Source of the DNA: Macropodus opercularis
Taxonomy: Eukaryota; Chordata; Actinopteri; Anabantiformes; Osphronemidae
Direction: 5' to 3'
DNA: 64,000 nucleotides
NCBI GenBank assembly: GCA_030770545.1
Contig: CM061106.1
Coordinates: 9,466,001 to 9,530,000, forward strand
Part shown: positions 19,233-32,159 of the stretch, one piece after another
Layout of the letters: the number at the start of each line of letters is the position of its first letter
Position numbering within the stretch: the first letter of the stretch is position 1
The notes under the pieces: generated by a model
What the model was told of the DNA's origin: nothing
What the model saw: the letters and a program-made list of their open reading frames with translations, nothing else
Database searches by the model: none
Translations under genes and position numbers: made by a program

Positions 19233-19739
19233 AGAAGCTCTGTGAAGCTCCTGAAACATCTCTACTCTCTCTCTCCTCCTGCCTGATGACTCTTGGCTTG
19301 TGTCTGTCATCCACACTCACATTCATTCCTCACTAACCATCCAAACACTGCAACACAACACTGACCTGCTCACTAAAAAAACTTTCCACTGCCAAGTTGC
19401 CACTTTCAGAGCTTCTATTAAATCATGTTGAAATCCTTGAATCCTTCTTTTTGTCACATACTGTGGAGCCAAGTTGTGACAAGATGGCGTCTCGTCCAGG
19501 ATTTTGTTGGTGAGTCTTCTTATGTTTGAGTTGAAACAACTTTGTGATTTACACTTCCTGACAAAAGTCTTGTCTTCTATCCAAGTTGTAGGAACAACGA
19601 ATAACAACCTGACTTCTAGCTGATCATTTGGAGTCAGAAGTGGTTTGTATGAAAAGTAAAGGCCTCTAGATTACACTTACTTACCCAAAATAAAATCTCA
19701 TCGTGCTGTGATTTTTAATTATTTAATTAGGACAGAAAG

Positions 19740-20110
19740 ATCTGTATTTGTGAACACGTAAACATCCGCGCGCTTAAAGCAAACAGCCGCGACGTGACGC
19801 CTGCGCCGCGTGCACGCGGAAAACTTGAGCGTGCATTCAACTGTTGCCGAGCCGCACACGCAGCAACTGAGAGGCGCGCGCATTAGGAGGCTGAGGTGCT
19901 GACTGCGGATCCACTCACCTGATGCGGTCGAAGTGATCCAGTAACTGGTCCACGTCTCCGGCGGCAGCCAGCGGCACCGGCTCCGTTAGCGGACATCTCA
20001 GACAGCTCCTCAGCCTCAGTAACAGCAGCGGCTCTGGATCCTCGCTGTGACCAGCAGGCAGCTACAGCCGCAGCTCGAGGGTTTCCACCGAGCGCCGAGA
20101 CGCTTCCACG
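19740..20110 (-). promoter_or_regulatory. CpG-rich block with a possible minus-strand first exon
   Basis: CpG density rises sharply (cgcgcg, gccgcgacg, gcgcgcgc). On the minus strand a strong donor (CAG|GTGAGT) sits at 19919/19918. One frame upstream of it reads PLTEPVPLAAAGDVDQLLDHF-DRI, which resembles real protein but has no ATG before an upstream TAG near 20050. Another frame has an ATG giving MSANGAGAAG.... This may be a promoter with a first exon, partly non-coding, of a minus-strand gene I cannot identify, or a bidirectional promoter. Confidence 0.35.
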
Positions 20111-20449
20111 GCCCGATGGCCGTCCAGTGGCTGTGTATCACCTGCGAGCAAGGGCCCGGTACCGTCCAAACCCGGTTTGAGTATGAGTTGACTATGTGTC
20201 ATTCTCGACACAGCAGCTCTTTTTTCCAGCCAGCAGCCAATCACGACGCTGGATACACACACGGCACGCGGCATAACCTGGACTGGATTACACGGACGGG
20301 ACTGGGCTGCAGCGCTGGACTGGATCGACCGGTGCTGGTCTGGTGCACTGCAACCGACCCAAACCTGGGACACAGGGAGAACCCGGGCGTTTTGTCACTT
20401 ACTGTATTTGTGTTCTGTGTGTACGTCCTTTTATAAACACATTACATTA

Positions 20450-22225
20450 ATTCCCTCAGTTTGTAGTTTAGTCGTGTTTGACTCTGTGTCGTTCTTTCCT
20501 CTTTACAGTAGCAGCAGTTGGACTAAAACCTGGTATATGCAGGTGATTAATCTACTGTTTGTGTGAAGACTCTTCGAACCTCGTGTCCAACAGTAATGTG
20601 TGTAACGTGTGTTGCTCGTTGGGCATAACCAGTAGTTTAGTGTGGGTCAGTTCGGGTCTGTTTCCAGGTTGTGTGTGTTCTTCCACAGATCAGTGAACCG
20701 GACCTGAACAGTTCTCATGTCACGTGGTTGTTTAAAATGTGCCATCGTCAGGTTGTAACGTGATGCTTCTCTCTAAATGAGCCTCGTGCTTGTCTTCGGT
20801 GCTGATCGCAGGACGTTTAATAAGCATCAAGGTTAGTTAGTTAATGCTGCTCGCTGATTATCTACATAGCAAACTGATGAGGACATTGGTTACACAGGAA
20901 GCGTCTACTCAGTGACTCAGGCCGAACGAGCCGCCTTCCATGAACCACATTTAGTTCAGGTAAAGGGGAAAGTTGGACACAAAAGATAGGATGGTCTAGA
21001 GAAACAAATCATCACAGCAGAGCTAGAAATGCATGGAGGTCCAGATTTAGAGTAACTAGAAACAAAAGGCACAAGCTAACAATTCATGTATAGAAGAAGG
21101 AAATTCTGAAAACTAAATCTAAATCTATCAAACTGAAACTAGCACAGAAGATGCGGGTTCTCTCAGGTAGTTGAGGCTGATCCACCTCACAGGGTGCAGA
21201 GGGCAGGCGGCTGTAGGACCATCATGCACCGGGTAAGGGCTGTCGGTCACCAACACAGGGTTTACTTTGAGCAAATAAATCATCAAAGGTCATGTTGTCG
21301 GATGGACAATGGCCTCATTACATGACAAATCGCCCCTACATGTAGTTTGACTTGCATTATGCCACAAATACAGGATCTACACGTGTGTAGCTTCATTCTA
21401 TATAACGTCATGGACGTACACGTAGTGTAAAGCAGATCAGATGGATCTGGTGAGTGAAGACAGAGACTGGTTACACTGGCTTCGAAACATTTCTGCTAAA
21501 AGATCAGTTGTAGTATAAGGATGACGCTGAGTGGTGCTGGCTGGCGTGTGGCTACTGCGCTGAACTGGGTGGTTCTCAATAAATGGACATGTGGAGTGTC
21601 AGGTCACACACCTGCTGCCATGCTGGTCTGGAAACTCAGTGCTGCTTCTGGACCTGTTTCATGACCTGGACCCAGGTCAGCCTCCATCAGTCCATCACAC
21701 CGATGCACATGGTGACGCAGCGAAAAGCCACGACTCTTATCTGAGAAAGGAAGGTTTCAGAGGCAACAGGAAGCAAAGTTGTGTCTCTGACAAACTGTGG
21801 TTGGTTCACACGAATCACATTCATCTGATAAAAGCAGCTTAGCCTGGTTGTCATGGTAACGAACCACAGTTCTGTGTGCGATAACACAGAAGTGACTTCC
21901 TTCCATCATATTAGATAAATTGATATGTTGTTTTCCTGTGACCTGCTCATGTGATTCTGCTCTTATAACACACAGGCTCAAACAACATGTTATTGTATTG
22001 AACTGTATCTAACTATCGACACAGAACCTGAACAGGTCACTGTCACGTAGACACAGAAACGTTTCTCCCTACAGAGAGAAGCCACATGTCCTTCAGGCAG
22101 CGATAACCATCTACAACAGCTTCTAATCAGATCCATGTTTGACGGCTGCAGAGAATTTAATCTTCTTTACTCAAGAACCAGTAAAGTCTAGTTTAGGGAC
22201 GTGAGAGCGGCTGCTTCTGTTTCTG
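20450..22225. other. No gene identified upstream of the SRCR gene
   Basis: Several short open stretches (for example 21591-21842) have no domain or splice support. I see no repeat family that I can name. Confidence 0.5.
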
Positions 22226-22235
22226 GCAGCTGAAG

Positions 22236-22243
22236 TATATAAA
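22236..22243 (+). promoter_or_regulatory. TATA box of the SRCR receptor gene
   Basis: TATATAAA lies about 200 nt upstream of the start codon at 22445. Transcription would begin near 22270 and give a 5' UTR of roughly 175 nt. No competing upstream ATG-rich exon is seen. Confidence 0.6.
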
Positions 22244-22444
22244 GCTAGTGTTGACAGCACTACTGTCCTGGATCTGCTGGGAATCTGTTCAATACCAGAG
22301 GATTTGTCAACGGTAGCTCTGCTTCTGCTGAAGTAAACTAGAGTTGAGCCGAGCCTCAGACGTGTCGGAGTGAAGCTCCACCTGGTTCTGGTCCAGATCT
22401 ACGCTGAGCACACGAGGGTCTGACAGCTGAGACTCCAGCTGGAC

Positions 22445-25400
22445 ATGGATCAGCTGCTGCTGCTGCTGCTGCTGCTGCTGTGTTCAGGTACGACTCTGCT
22501 CCACACGCTGGATGAAGCAAAGACACATTGTTCAAGCTTTGATCCAGCAGATTTGCAGTCAAACCAGCTTTTATTTGTATTTATTGAAAGTTTTTCACTT
22601 TTGTAAAAGCTTGATATCATTGAAACTCAAGAGAAGCTGAGGCTGCGTCTGTCAGAGCAGCCAACGGTTCATTAGATCAGATAAACTTTATTCATTCCAC
22701 AGTGGAGAAATTTAGAATAAAAGAGTAACAGAAGACAGTTTGTACAAGTGAACCTTCCTCTTGTGTTGCTCTTTGTTACCATCCCTCATGTTAACATGTC
22801 GGTTTTGACCCGTGTCCTAAATCAGCTGTGAAATACACTAGTGTGTTTCTCATCCCTTGATTCTTTTGTTAGGTTTCCTGAAATGTTTTCAGTTTGGGAC
22901 TTTTTTTGTCAGCAAACCCCTCAACTATAAATGTTGTGTTACCTCACTATTATTACTATTACTGAGGTTTATCAGACTCATAATTCAAATTGCATTTCAA
23001 TACCAAAAGAGACAATTCAATTCTCTTTCTTTAATTAAAGGTTTAAATAAAAGCCTAATCAGTTGTATTTCATATTTTCATGCTTTTTTGTAATCTTTGT
23101 TAAAATGTGAATTCATTGTGCATTTGGCAAATCAAGACAGACGCATCTGGGGATTTAGCTTTTATTTAAATGTTTACTTAAGGAAGCTGATTATTGAGTT
23201 GAGTGGACACATGTAATGTTGAATTGCCATCCGTAAATAAATTGAATTACGAGTCTGACAAGCTTTCATACTGAGGGACATTAGAACCTGTCTCTTCAAT
23301 AACTGATTCATTTTTTAATATTACTAACAATAACGTCTGTGGTGTTGTGTCTCTGTTGTCAAAGGTGAGGACTCTATAGACACGTAGGGCCTGGGGGGGG
23401 GGGGTTACTGGGGTCCAGAAGACGAGTCCAGCTGTGTCTCAGCCTCCTCCACAGGAAGCGTCTGTGAAATTATCCACATGTCTTTATCTGGTTCTTTAGT
23501 TAAGACTTTGTCATTTTCTGTGTCAATACGTTTGCAGCCATTATTGTGGTTTAGTGTTATTAAGTTAATTGAGTTTTTGTTATGTTCCTGTCTGTTTCTC
23601 TTGTTTCTCCGTCTATTAAATGAGTTCTGTTGGTAAGTTTGTGGGTCGTGCTCGTGGCTTCTCTACGTCGTCAGTCAGTCTGGTCACTGCCTCAGTGTTG
23701 GGCCCAGTTGTGTTTTGAAATGTGAGTCGTTTTATTTGGAGTCTAGTGGCTAAATAAAAGTCTGGTCTGCTCCTTTGCCCTAAACTCGCCAGAGCGTGTT
23801 TGACTTGTAGAATGTCCAGGGGGTGAGATTTGCAGCATCTCCAGGATGTGGATGCTCCACACGTCGCCACCACGCAGGCTGCTCTGCTCACTCACATGCC
23901 TTCATCTCACTCCTAGCAGCAGTGACCAGCTGTCATGTGTCAGGTTCAGCTGATCGCTTTTCGTGTCATGTCCTCTAGTATTTTGGCTTCAGTGTTTAGT
24001 GAAGAGACATCTTTGTTTCATCCTTATAGGATCTGCCAACACCTAAACACGTGTCACACACACATTAAACTGTGCTGGTTCTGTTCAGAGCCGTGGTCCA
24101 ATCAGAGGCTGCTCTGCACTGACGTCTGTTCTCTGATTTCCTCCTCAGGAGTCCAGGCTGAAGGAAACCACACGTCAACAGGTGACGACAAAAAGAATCA
24201 GAATCAGTCACCTGTCAATCAAATGTCACCTTTTACTGATGACGCTCTGATTTCTGTTCAGAACCTGATGACATCAGGTTGGTGGGAGGAGACAGTCGCT
24301 GTGCAGGTGAAGTGGAGCTGAAACATGGAGGAGACTGGAAACCAGTGTATGGATCTAACTGGATACTGAAGGAAGCAGCTGTTGTCTGTAGAGAGCTGGA
24401 CTGTGGTTCTGCTGTTACTGTAGGAAGGAGAAGAAAGTCCTCAGTCAGACCAGTGTGGAGGATCAGGTCTAACTGTGTTCAGTCTGGATCTGCTCTGAGG
24501 GAGTGTGTAACATCATTTGACTCTTCCTTCATCCTGAACCTCATCTGCTCAGGTGAGCTCATCAGTGACGTCATCAGGTCACGTAGAAACACTCAGACAC
24601 ATGTTGTCTTTATTACCTGTCAGACATTTACTGTCTGGACTAGAATATCTGTGCAGATCTGATCTGATCCTGGATCAGGTCAGAGCCTGGTGTTTCCCAT
24701 CATGCCCTGTGGTTTCACAGCAGGTAGAGAATCTGCAGCCTCTGTCTCATGAGCCCATCGTTTAGCCTCATGCTGTGATTATCAGACCTGAACATGAACC
24801 TGCCGCTGCTCAGTAAATCTTCAGGACGTCAGACATATGAAATGTGACTGTGTTGTTAGAGTGAGTGGTTCTGCTGTGGGTGATGGACTGATGTTGGTTC
24901 TGAGTCCAGTTTGTTTCATCTCTTCACTGAGCGTCTGCTGTCTCTTCTCTTTGTCTCTTCTCTCCAGACTCTGTCAGGCTGCTGGATGGTCCTGGTCTGT
25001 GTTCAGGCAGACTGGAGGTCTGGTCCAACCAGCGCTGGTCCTCACTGTGTGAAGCTGACTTTGACCAGCAGGATGCAGAGGTGGTCTGTAGGCAGCTTGG
25101 CTGTGGGGCTCCTTCAGCCCTCCAGGGGGGGCTCTATGGAGAAGTGGAGGCTCCAGCGTGGTCCACAGAGTTCCAGTGTGGAGGCAACGAGTCTGCTCTG
25201 CTAGACTGTAGAAGCTCGGACTCAGCTAGAACCACCTGCTCACCTGGCAAAGCTGCTGGACTCACCTGCTCAGGTAGACGAGGAGCTGCAGCTTGGATTT
25301 GGTTCATTTCTGCTCTAGTGAAGGTCACTATGATGTTTGACTGATGACGCTCTGCTTTCTGTTCAGAACCTGATGAGTTCAGGTTGGTGGGAGGAGACAG

Positions 25401-28400
25401 TCGCTGTGCAGGTGGATTGGCGCTGAAACATGGAGGAGACTGGAGACCAGTGTATGGATCTGACTGGACCCCTCAGGAAGCAGCTGTTGCCTGTAGAGAG
25501 CTGGACTGTGGTTCTGCTATTTCGGTAGAAGAGAGAAAACAGTCCTCAGAGAGACCTGTGTGGAGGATCAGGTCTGACTGTGTTCAGTCTGGATCTGCTG
25601 TGAGGGAGTGTGTAACATCCACAAAGTCCTCTTCCTCTTCCACCCTGAGTTTGACCTGTTCAGGTGAAACAAATCAATGGTTTAAGCAGCTGTGTGTGTG
25701 AGTGTGGGGGTGTTGGTTACAGGAGAGTGTGGGAAAAACCACTATCACAACTACATTTACCAGGTAACTTCCCTCCAGGTAGCTGCAATCACAAAATGCC
25801 TTTCTCCAGAAAGTGGACCAGGACTCGGAGGATAAGAGACGTCTGAGGACAGTGGTACCAGGTCAGGCTGAGAGTTTGGCTCAGGGTCAAAGGTTCTTGG
25901 TCAAGACCAGGTTGAGTCATATAAACAGGGAAGTCCACAGACAGGACAATCGGTCCAGAAGTGAACTTGGTGAATTTCTCCAATCTGACATCGGCCCAGT
26001 GTCTTACTATCAGAAGGAAGTTGAGGGTTGTCATGGAAAGCAATCGACCTGTCAGGATCGTCTTTTTTTATCTGCTTTACTTATTTTCAGGTTCCCCGTC
26101 ATCTGTTGTCCGTCTTCCCCTGTGCTCTCTTGCTCGCTTTATGAACACGGGTGTTTTTCTGCTGCCACATTCTTCTCCGATTTAACCAGTGTTTTGGACA
26201 ATGAGTTAGTTAAACTAACTGTAATTTGAGAATAGGCTCAAAACCATCCAGAACCACACTCATTGAAATGAGCCCAGTCTAAGCGGGACCACAGTCGGGT
26301 CGTGTTCTCAGTGGATGTGGTCAGTCTCATCATCGTCATCATGGTTGCTGCCCCTGGTCCAGTCAGAACAACAACGTCGGCAGAAGATGAACATCTTGGG
26401 TCAGAACCTGTAAAGTCCAGACCCTGAACACAACCTGGTCCAACGACTCCCTTCTGATCAGAGCTACTGAACAATGTACACAACCAGAACCAGACATAGG
26501 AATGGTCTGACCCTACATGCTGTGATTACCAGAACCATCCCTGAACATGAACCTGCTACTGCTCAGTGAACCTTCAGGACGTCAGACGTGTGAAATGTGA
26601 CTGTGCTGTTAGAGTGTGTGGTTCTACTGTGGATGATGGACTGATGTTGGTTCTGAGTCCAGTTTGTTTCATCTCTTCACTGAGCGTCTGCTGTCTCTTC
26701 TCTTTGTCTCTTCTCTCCAGACTCTGTCAGGCTGCTGGATGGTCCTAGTCTGTGTTCAGGCAGACTGGAGGTCCGGTCCAACCAGCGCTGGTCCTCAGTG
26801 TGTGAAGCTGACTTTGACCAGCAGGATGCAGAGGTGGTCTGTAGGCAGCTTGGCTGTGGGGCTCCTTCAGCCCTCCAGGGGGGGCTCTATGGAGAAGTGG
26901 AGGCTCCAGCGTGGTCCACAGAGTTCTACTGTGGTGGCCACGAGTCTGCTCTGCTGGACTGTGGAAGCTCAGACTCAGCTAGAACCACCTGCTCACCTGG
27001 CAAAGCTGCTGGACTCACCTGCTCAGGTAGACGAGGAGCTGCAGCTTGGATTTGGTTCATTTCTGCTCTAGTGTAGGTCACTATGATGTTTGACTGATGA
27101 TGCTCTGCTTTCTGTTCAGAACCTGTCAGGTTGGTGGGAGGAGACAGTCGCTGTGCAGGTGGATTGGCGCTGAAACATGGAGGAGCCTGGAAACCAGTGG
27201 ATGGATCTGACTGGACCCTTCAGAAAGCAGCTGTTGTCTGTAGAGAGCTGGACTGTGGTTCTGCTGTTTCGGTGGAAGAGAGAAAAGAGTCCTCAGAGAG
27301 ACCTGTGTGGAGGATCAGGTCTGACTGTGTTCAGTCTGGATCTGCTGTGAGGGAGTGTGTAACATCCACAAAGTCCTCTTCCTCTTCCACCCTGAGTTTG
27401 ACCTGTTCAGGTGAAACAAATCAATGGTTTAAGCAGCTGTGTGTGTGAGTGTGGGGGTGTTGGTTACAGGAGAGTGTGGGAAAAAACACTATCACTACAT
27501 TTACCAGGTAACTTCCCTCCAGGGAGCTGCAATGACAAAATGCCTTTCTCCAGAAAGTGGACCAGGACTCGGAGGATAAGAGACGTCTGAGGACAGTGGT
27601 ACCGGGTCAGGCTGAGAGTTGGGCTCAGGGTCAAAGGTTCTTGGTCAAGACCAGGCTGAGTCATATAAACAGGGAAGTCCACAGACAGGACAATTGGTCC
27701 AGAAGTGAACTTGGTGAATTTCTCCAATCTGACATCGGCCCAGTGTCTTACTATCAGAAGGAAGTTGAGGGTTGTCATGGAAAGCAATCGACCTGTCAGG
27801 ATCGTCTTTTTTTATCTGCTTTACTTATTTTCAGGTTCCCCGTCATCTGTTGTCCGTCTTCCCCTTCGCTCTCTTGCTCGCTTTATGAACACGGGTGTTT
27901 TTCTGCTGCCACATTCTTCTCTGATTTAACCAGTGTTTTGGACAATGTGTTAGTTAAACTAACCGTAATTTGAGAATAGGCTCAAAACCATCCAGAACCA
28001 CACTCATTGAAATGAGCCCAGTCTAAGCTGGACCACAGTCGGGTCGTGTTCTCAGTGGATGTGGTCAGTCTCATCATCGTCATCATGGTTGCTGCCCCTG
28101 GTCCAGTCAGAACAACAACGTCGGCAGAAGATGAACATCTTGGGTCAGAACCTGTAAAGTCCAGACCCTGAACACAACCTGGTCCAACGACTCCCTTCTG
28201 ATCAGAGCTACTGAACAATGTACACAACCAGAACCAGACATAGGAATGGTCTGACCCTACATGCTGTGATTATCAGAACCATCCCTGAACATGAACCTGC
28301 TACTGCTCAGTGAACCTTCAGGACGTCAGACGTGTGAAATGTGACTGTGCTGTTAGAGTGTGTGGTTCTACTGTGGTTGATGGACTGATGTTGGTTCTGA

Positions 28401-30186
28401 GTCCAGTTTGTTTCATCTCTTCACTGAGCGTCTGCTGTCTCTTCTCTCTTTGTCTCTTCTCTCCAGACTCTGTCAGGCTGCTGGATGGTCCTGGTCTGTG
28501 TTCAGGCAGACTGGAGGTCTGGTCCAACCAGCGCTGGTCCTCAGTGTGTGAAGCTGACTTTGACCAGCAGGATGCAGAGGTGGTCTGTAGGCAGCTTGGC
28601 TGTGGGGCTCCTTCAGCCCTCCAGGGGGGGCTCTATGGAGAAGTGGAGGCTCCAGTGTGGTCCACAGAGTTCCAGTGTGGAGGCAACGAGTCTGCTCTGC
28701 TGGACTGTGGAAGCTCAGACTCAGCTAGAACCACCTGCTCACCTGGCAAAGCTGTTGGACTCACCTGCTCAGGTAGACGAGGAGCTGCAGCTTGGATTTG
28801 GTTCATTTCTGCTCTAGTGAAGGTCACTATGATGTTTGACTGATGACGGTCTACTTTCTGTTCAGAACCTGTCAGGTTGGTGGGAGGAGACAGTCACTGT
28901 GCAGGTGAACTGGAGGTGAAATATGGAGGAGACTGGAGACCAGTGTATGGATCTAACTGGACCCTGAAGGAAGCAGCTGTTGTCTGTAGAGAGCTGGACT
29001 GTGGTTCTGCTGTTTCTGTGGGAAAGAGAAAAAAGTCCTTGGGTAGACCTGTGTGGAGGATCAGATCTGACTGTGTTCAGTCTGGATCTGCTCTGAGGGA
29101 GTGTGTAACATCAGATTACCTTCCTTTCACCCTGAACCTCACCTGCTCAGGTGAGCTCATCAGTGACATCATCTCTGACCTTAGACAGATCTGTACTTTG
29201 TTACAGGAAAAGATTGGACTGATTGATTCTGACCTTCACTTGAAGGAGGAGCATCCTGTTAGTGACATCACACATACACATAATTTCATTGAAAAGCTTT
29301 CATCATCTCTGTTTACAGACCTGCTGTTTCAGCCAATCATCTCTGTTTCCTCTGTGGGCGGGGTCTCCCAGGCCCGTCAGCAGGGGTTCCAGGTATTCAG
29401 AGGTTCCAGCTTCACAATCAGCTGCTCCATCCAGCCACAGCACCCAGGAGGCTCCTTCCAGCTCACCTTTACCTCCTCCTCCTCCAATGCAGAACACACC
29501 TACACCGATCCAGCTGTCAATCACTCTGCCCACTTCCTGTTTCCTGTTGCAGAGCCCACCCACCAGGGAAACTACACCTGTGTTTATCAGGTGCAGGTTT
29601 TTTCCCATAACTTCTCCTCTGAGAGCCGTCGGCTGTTTGTCAGTGTCTCAGGTAAGTTGAAGCTGAAAACCTTAAATGTCTCTGACTGTTTAACTGCAGC
29701 TTCAGAAAGATTAACTGGAAAACAGGCAGGAGAGGAGACGACAGAGCAGTAGGACAGTAAACACCTGAGGTGATGAAGCTAAAGGTTAAGAATCAAACAG
29801 CAGCTTCAGCTCAGTCCAGTCTGTGTTTAGTCTGTTGGACTCGTGATGACTGTGGACGTGTTTGATCAGATCCAACAGTGGTTCACCTCAAAGTGGTCGT
29901 CCTGCCTCTGACTCTGCTGCTGCTCAGCGCTGCCCTTTACTTCTACTGTCAGGTACTGAAACACCTGTGCTGCACTCTGTGCTGATTGGACGGAGCAGAG
30001 CAGGAAGCAGGAAGTCACCTCTGTGCTGTCATGTCTCTCCAGGCCACCAGGGGGCAGACGCCCAGCAGACAGGAGGACATTGAGCTGGTGAACTACCCGC
30101 TGGATGTTGGTGCAGCTGAAGAGGAAGGAGCTCGGGGAGCAGAGGACGACCTCCAAGGAGTTCACCTCACGTCCAGAGGGGTTTGA
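22445..30186 (+). CDS. Type I membrane receptor with seven SRCR domains and one Ig-like domain
   Basis: Twelve exons join in frame (2718 nt, 905 aa): 22445-22487, 24149-24181, 24262-24552, 24968-25273, 25367-25663, 26721-27026, 27120-27410, 28467-28772, 28866-29150, 29319-29651, 29870-29952, 30043-30186. Every junction is GT-AG, and all joins are phase 1 except the last (phase 0). Residues 1-18 are a leucine-run signal peptide. SRCR domains fill about 26-719, one per exon, alternating type A (RLVGGDSRCAG...) and type B (RLLDGPGLCSGRLEV...). The Ig-like domain (720-830) has C and YTC and NHS/NYT/NFS glycosylation sites. A hydrophobic helix (837-855) and a 47-residue acidic tail follow. Type B domains have eight Cys; type A have six. 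The layout resembles CD163/WC1/DMBT1-like scavenger receptors expanded in fish; ligand unknown. Confidence 0.9.
25345..28842 (+). repeat. Intragenic tandem duplication, unit about 1.75 kb, two copies
   Basis: Exons 5-6 with their introns (from about 25345) recur as exons 7-8 (from about 27095) at an offset of 1746-1753 bp. The long introns 25664-26720 and 27411-28466 are nearly identical over 1 kb, including 'gagaatgg'-free unique text and the run 'cagaacaacaacgtcggcag'. Each unit carries one type A and one type B SRCR exon. Exons 3-4 are an older, more diverged copy with a shorter intron. Confidence 0.92.
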
Positions 30187-30357
30187 GTCATTTGGTCCTG
30201 ACGCTGCCTTTAAATGATGAGGCTGTCGTCCAGACGTCTGCTTCGTTTGCTTCACGCTTCTTTACTCGTCTTTGGAGGTTTGACTTGGATAAAAGGGCTT
30301 CGCTGCAGTGAATTAATGAGACACATGGACATAAAACATACGTCTAATACTAGAAAC

Positions 30358-30363
30358 AATAAA
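30358..30363 (+). terminator. Poly(A) signal of the SRCR receptor gene
   Basis: AATAAA lies 172 nt after the stop codon and is the first canonical signal downstream. Confidence 0.65.
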
Positions 30364-30379
30364 TAGATATTTACAGAAA

Positions 30380-32155
30380 ACAGGCTTGTGGAGCTGAAAC
30401 AACACCAACATGCAGGCGGATGAATGAAGCCTCTTGGGATGAGGCTGGTTTCTCAGGTCTTTAGTTCTGGGCTAATGTCACTGTCACTCATCTTTCATTT
30501 TAGCGTTTTTGTAGAAAGTAATGTTAGTGTTGTCAGCTCGTTTTTGTCAGTTTGTATTTAATTGATTTCAGTTTGTCTGTTTTTACCACCAGGCTCAGTT
30601 TTATAAAGACTAATGTTCATATAATTGTAGTTTAATGAATGTTTTATTTTGTATTTTATTTTAGTATCTATAGCTACTATAAAGGTCCTGTCACTAGTTT
30701 CTCTGGGCAGTGGCTTTTTATTAGACACCGTAGGAGAGTTAATACTTAGACCAGTGTTCAGGTGTTAAACAGTTTCAGATTTTCTGTTTTTCTGACCCCA
30801 CAACAGGTATTAAATGTTAAAATTAGTAAATGTGATCTGTGGATCTTCCTGTGTCCAGTCTTGGATGTGTCTCATGGGAATAGCGGAGCTAAGGCTGTGT
30901 AACTGATGCAGCTAATCTTAGCGGTAGCAGCTACAGCGAGGTTTCAGGAAGAACACCTCTGTCCACCACACAACCCCAGGTGTCTCCATCAGAGCAGAGC
31001 AACTGACAGTAGACAGCTCTGGTTTCAGCTCATATACATGTGAGTGGCTGAGAACAGTAATGAACTGAGGAAAGTGACTGAATCAGCAAGTTTTCCTAAA
31101 GCTTCAGCAGCAATAGAGACAATTATTACACCTGCCTCTGCTTAACATTAGCAACAGGACAATACTGTAAACTAGCATCACTGTGACTGAGCTGAAAATA
31201 GCAGGAAGACGTAGCTAATGTGACGTAACACTGTTAACATGTGAAGAACATGAACATTAAATTCTACAACATATTCTAACTACATGACTCTATGGACGTT
31301 TGATGAAGGAGTCATGAGACCTGAGAATCAACTGTCAACAAACTGCTTATTCTCACTAAATCATTTTTCAAAGCTGTGTGTAAATAGGATCTATCGTAAT
31401 ATGGTTTATTATACAGTAACGTGTTCTGCTCTTTCTGCCTTGATCACACGTGTTAACTGAGAAATGGATGCTGATGGTTCTCTGGTAGTAGTTGCATCCT
31501 GGCGTCCATGTGACTTGTTTTCATCTAAAGCCTGACAACAAGGAAACAGCTCTACTGGTGGCAGCGTCACACTTATTTAGGCATCAGTCTTCTCATCTAG
31601 TCGTATCTGGGACTAAGAAACATCAAAATATTTATATGTCATGAAACAACATGTGCTGTAGGTGTTGGTTTGATCCTGTTAGAACGACATCATGCTGAGG
31701 AGGAAGCAGTCGTCCTGTAGGAAGTTATTCCCAAACAACATCTTCACTTTCAGAGAGATGTTCAAACTGTATTTGCAGAGAAATTTAATTCCATTAGTTT
31801 CACATCCAGTTTGGTGCAATGAGGCTTGTTGTTAACAGAGGTTAAGTATCAGGACTCTGTGTGTGATGCTTCATGAGGTTGTTTATCCTCTTCAACACAG
31901 TGTTTCTTTACTATTTGCTCCAAAGATGCTACACCACTAAACCACAGATGTGTTAGAGGCTCCAGCTTATCAACCACGTATCTGTGCTGTTATCACAGTA
32001 GTGTTTGTGTTTATGTAGACATTTATTTCACCACTGATGAAAGAACTGATGATGTTTGTCTGTCATTCTTCTGCTGTAGCTAATATTGTTATTAAATCAT
32101 CTCCCACAACACATCTTAACATTTATTATACAGTTTTTTTCAAATCCTCAAGAAT
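30380..32155. other. No gene identified
   Basis: AT-rich intergenic sequence after the SRCR gene. I could not support any ORF or repeat family. Confidence 0.5.
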
Positions 32156-32159
32156 GTGA

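Noticed and set aside
20047..20436. 129-codon plus-strand frame in the CpG block
   Set aside because: GC-rich sequence with no domain, and an opposing minus-strand frame is equally open. No splice or poly(A) support.
25813..27973. Open frames of 138 codons in the long SRCR-gene introns, present twice
   Set aside because: They are duplicated because the intron is duplicated, lie between well-defined exons, and show no domain.
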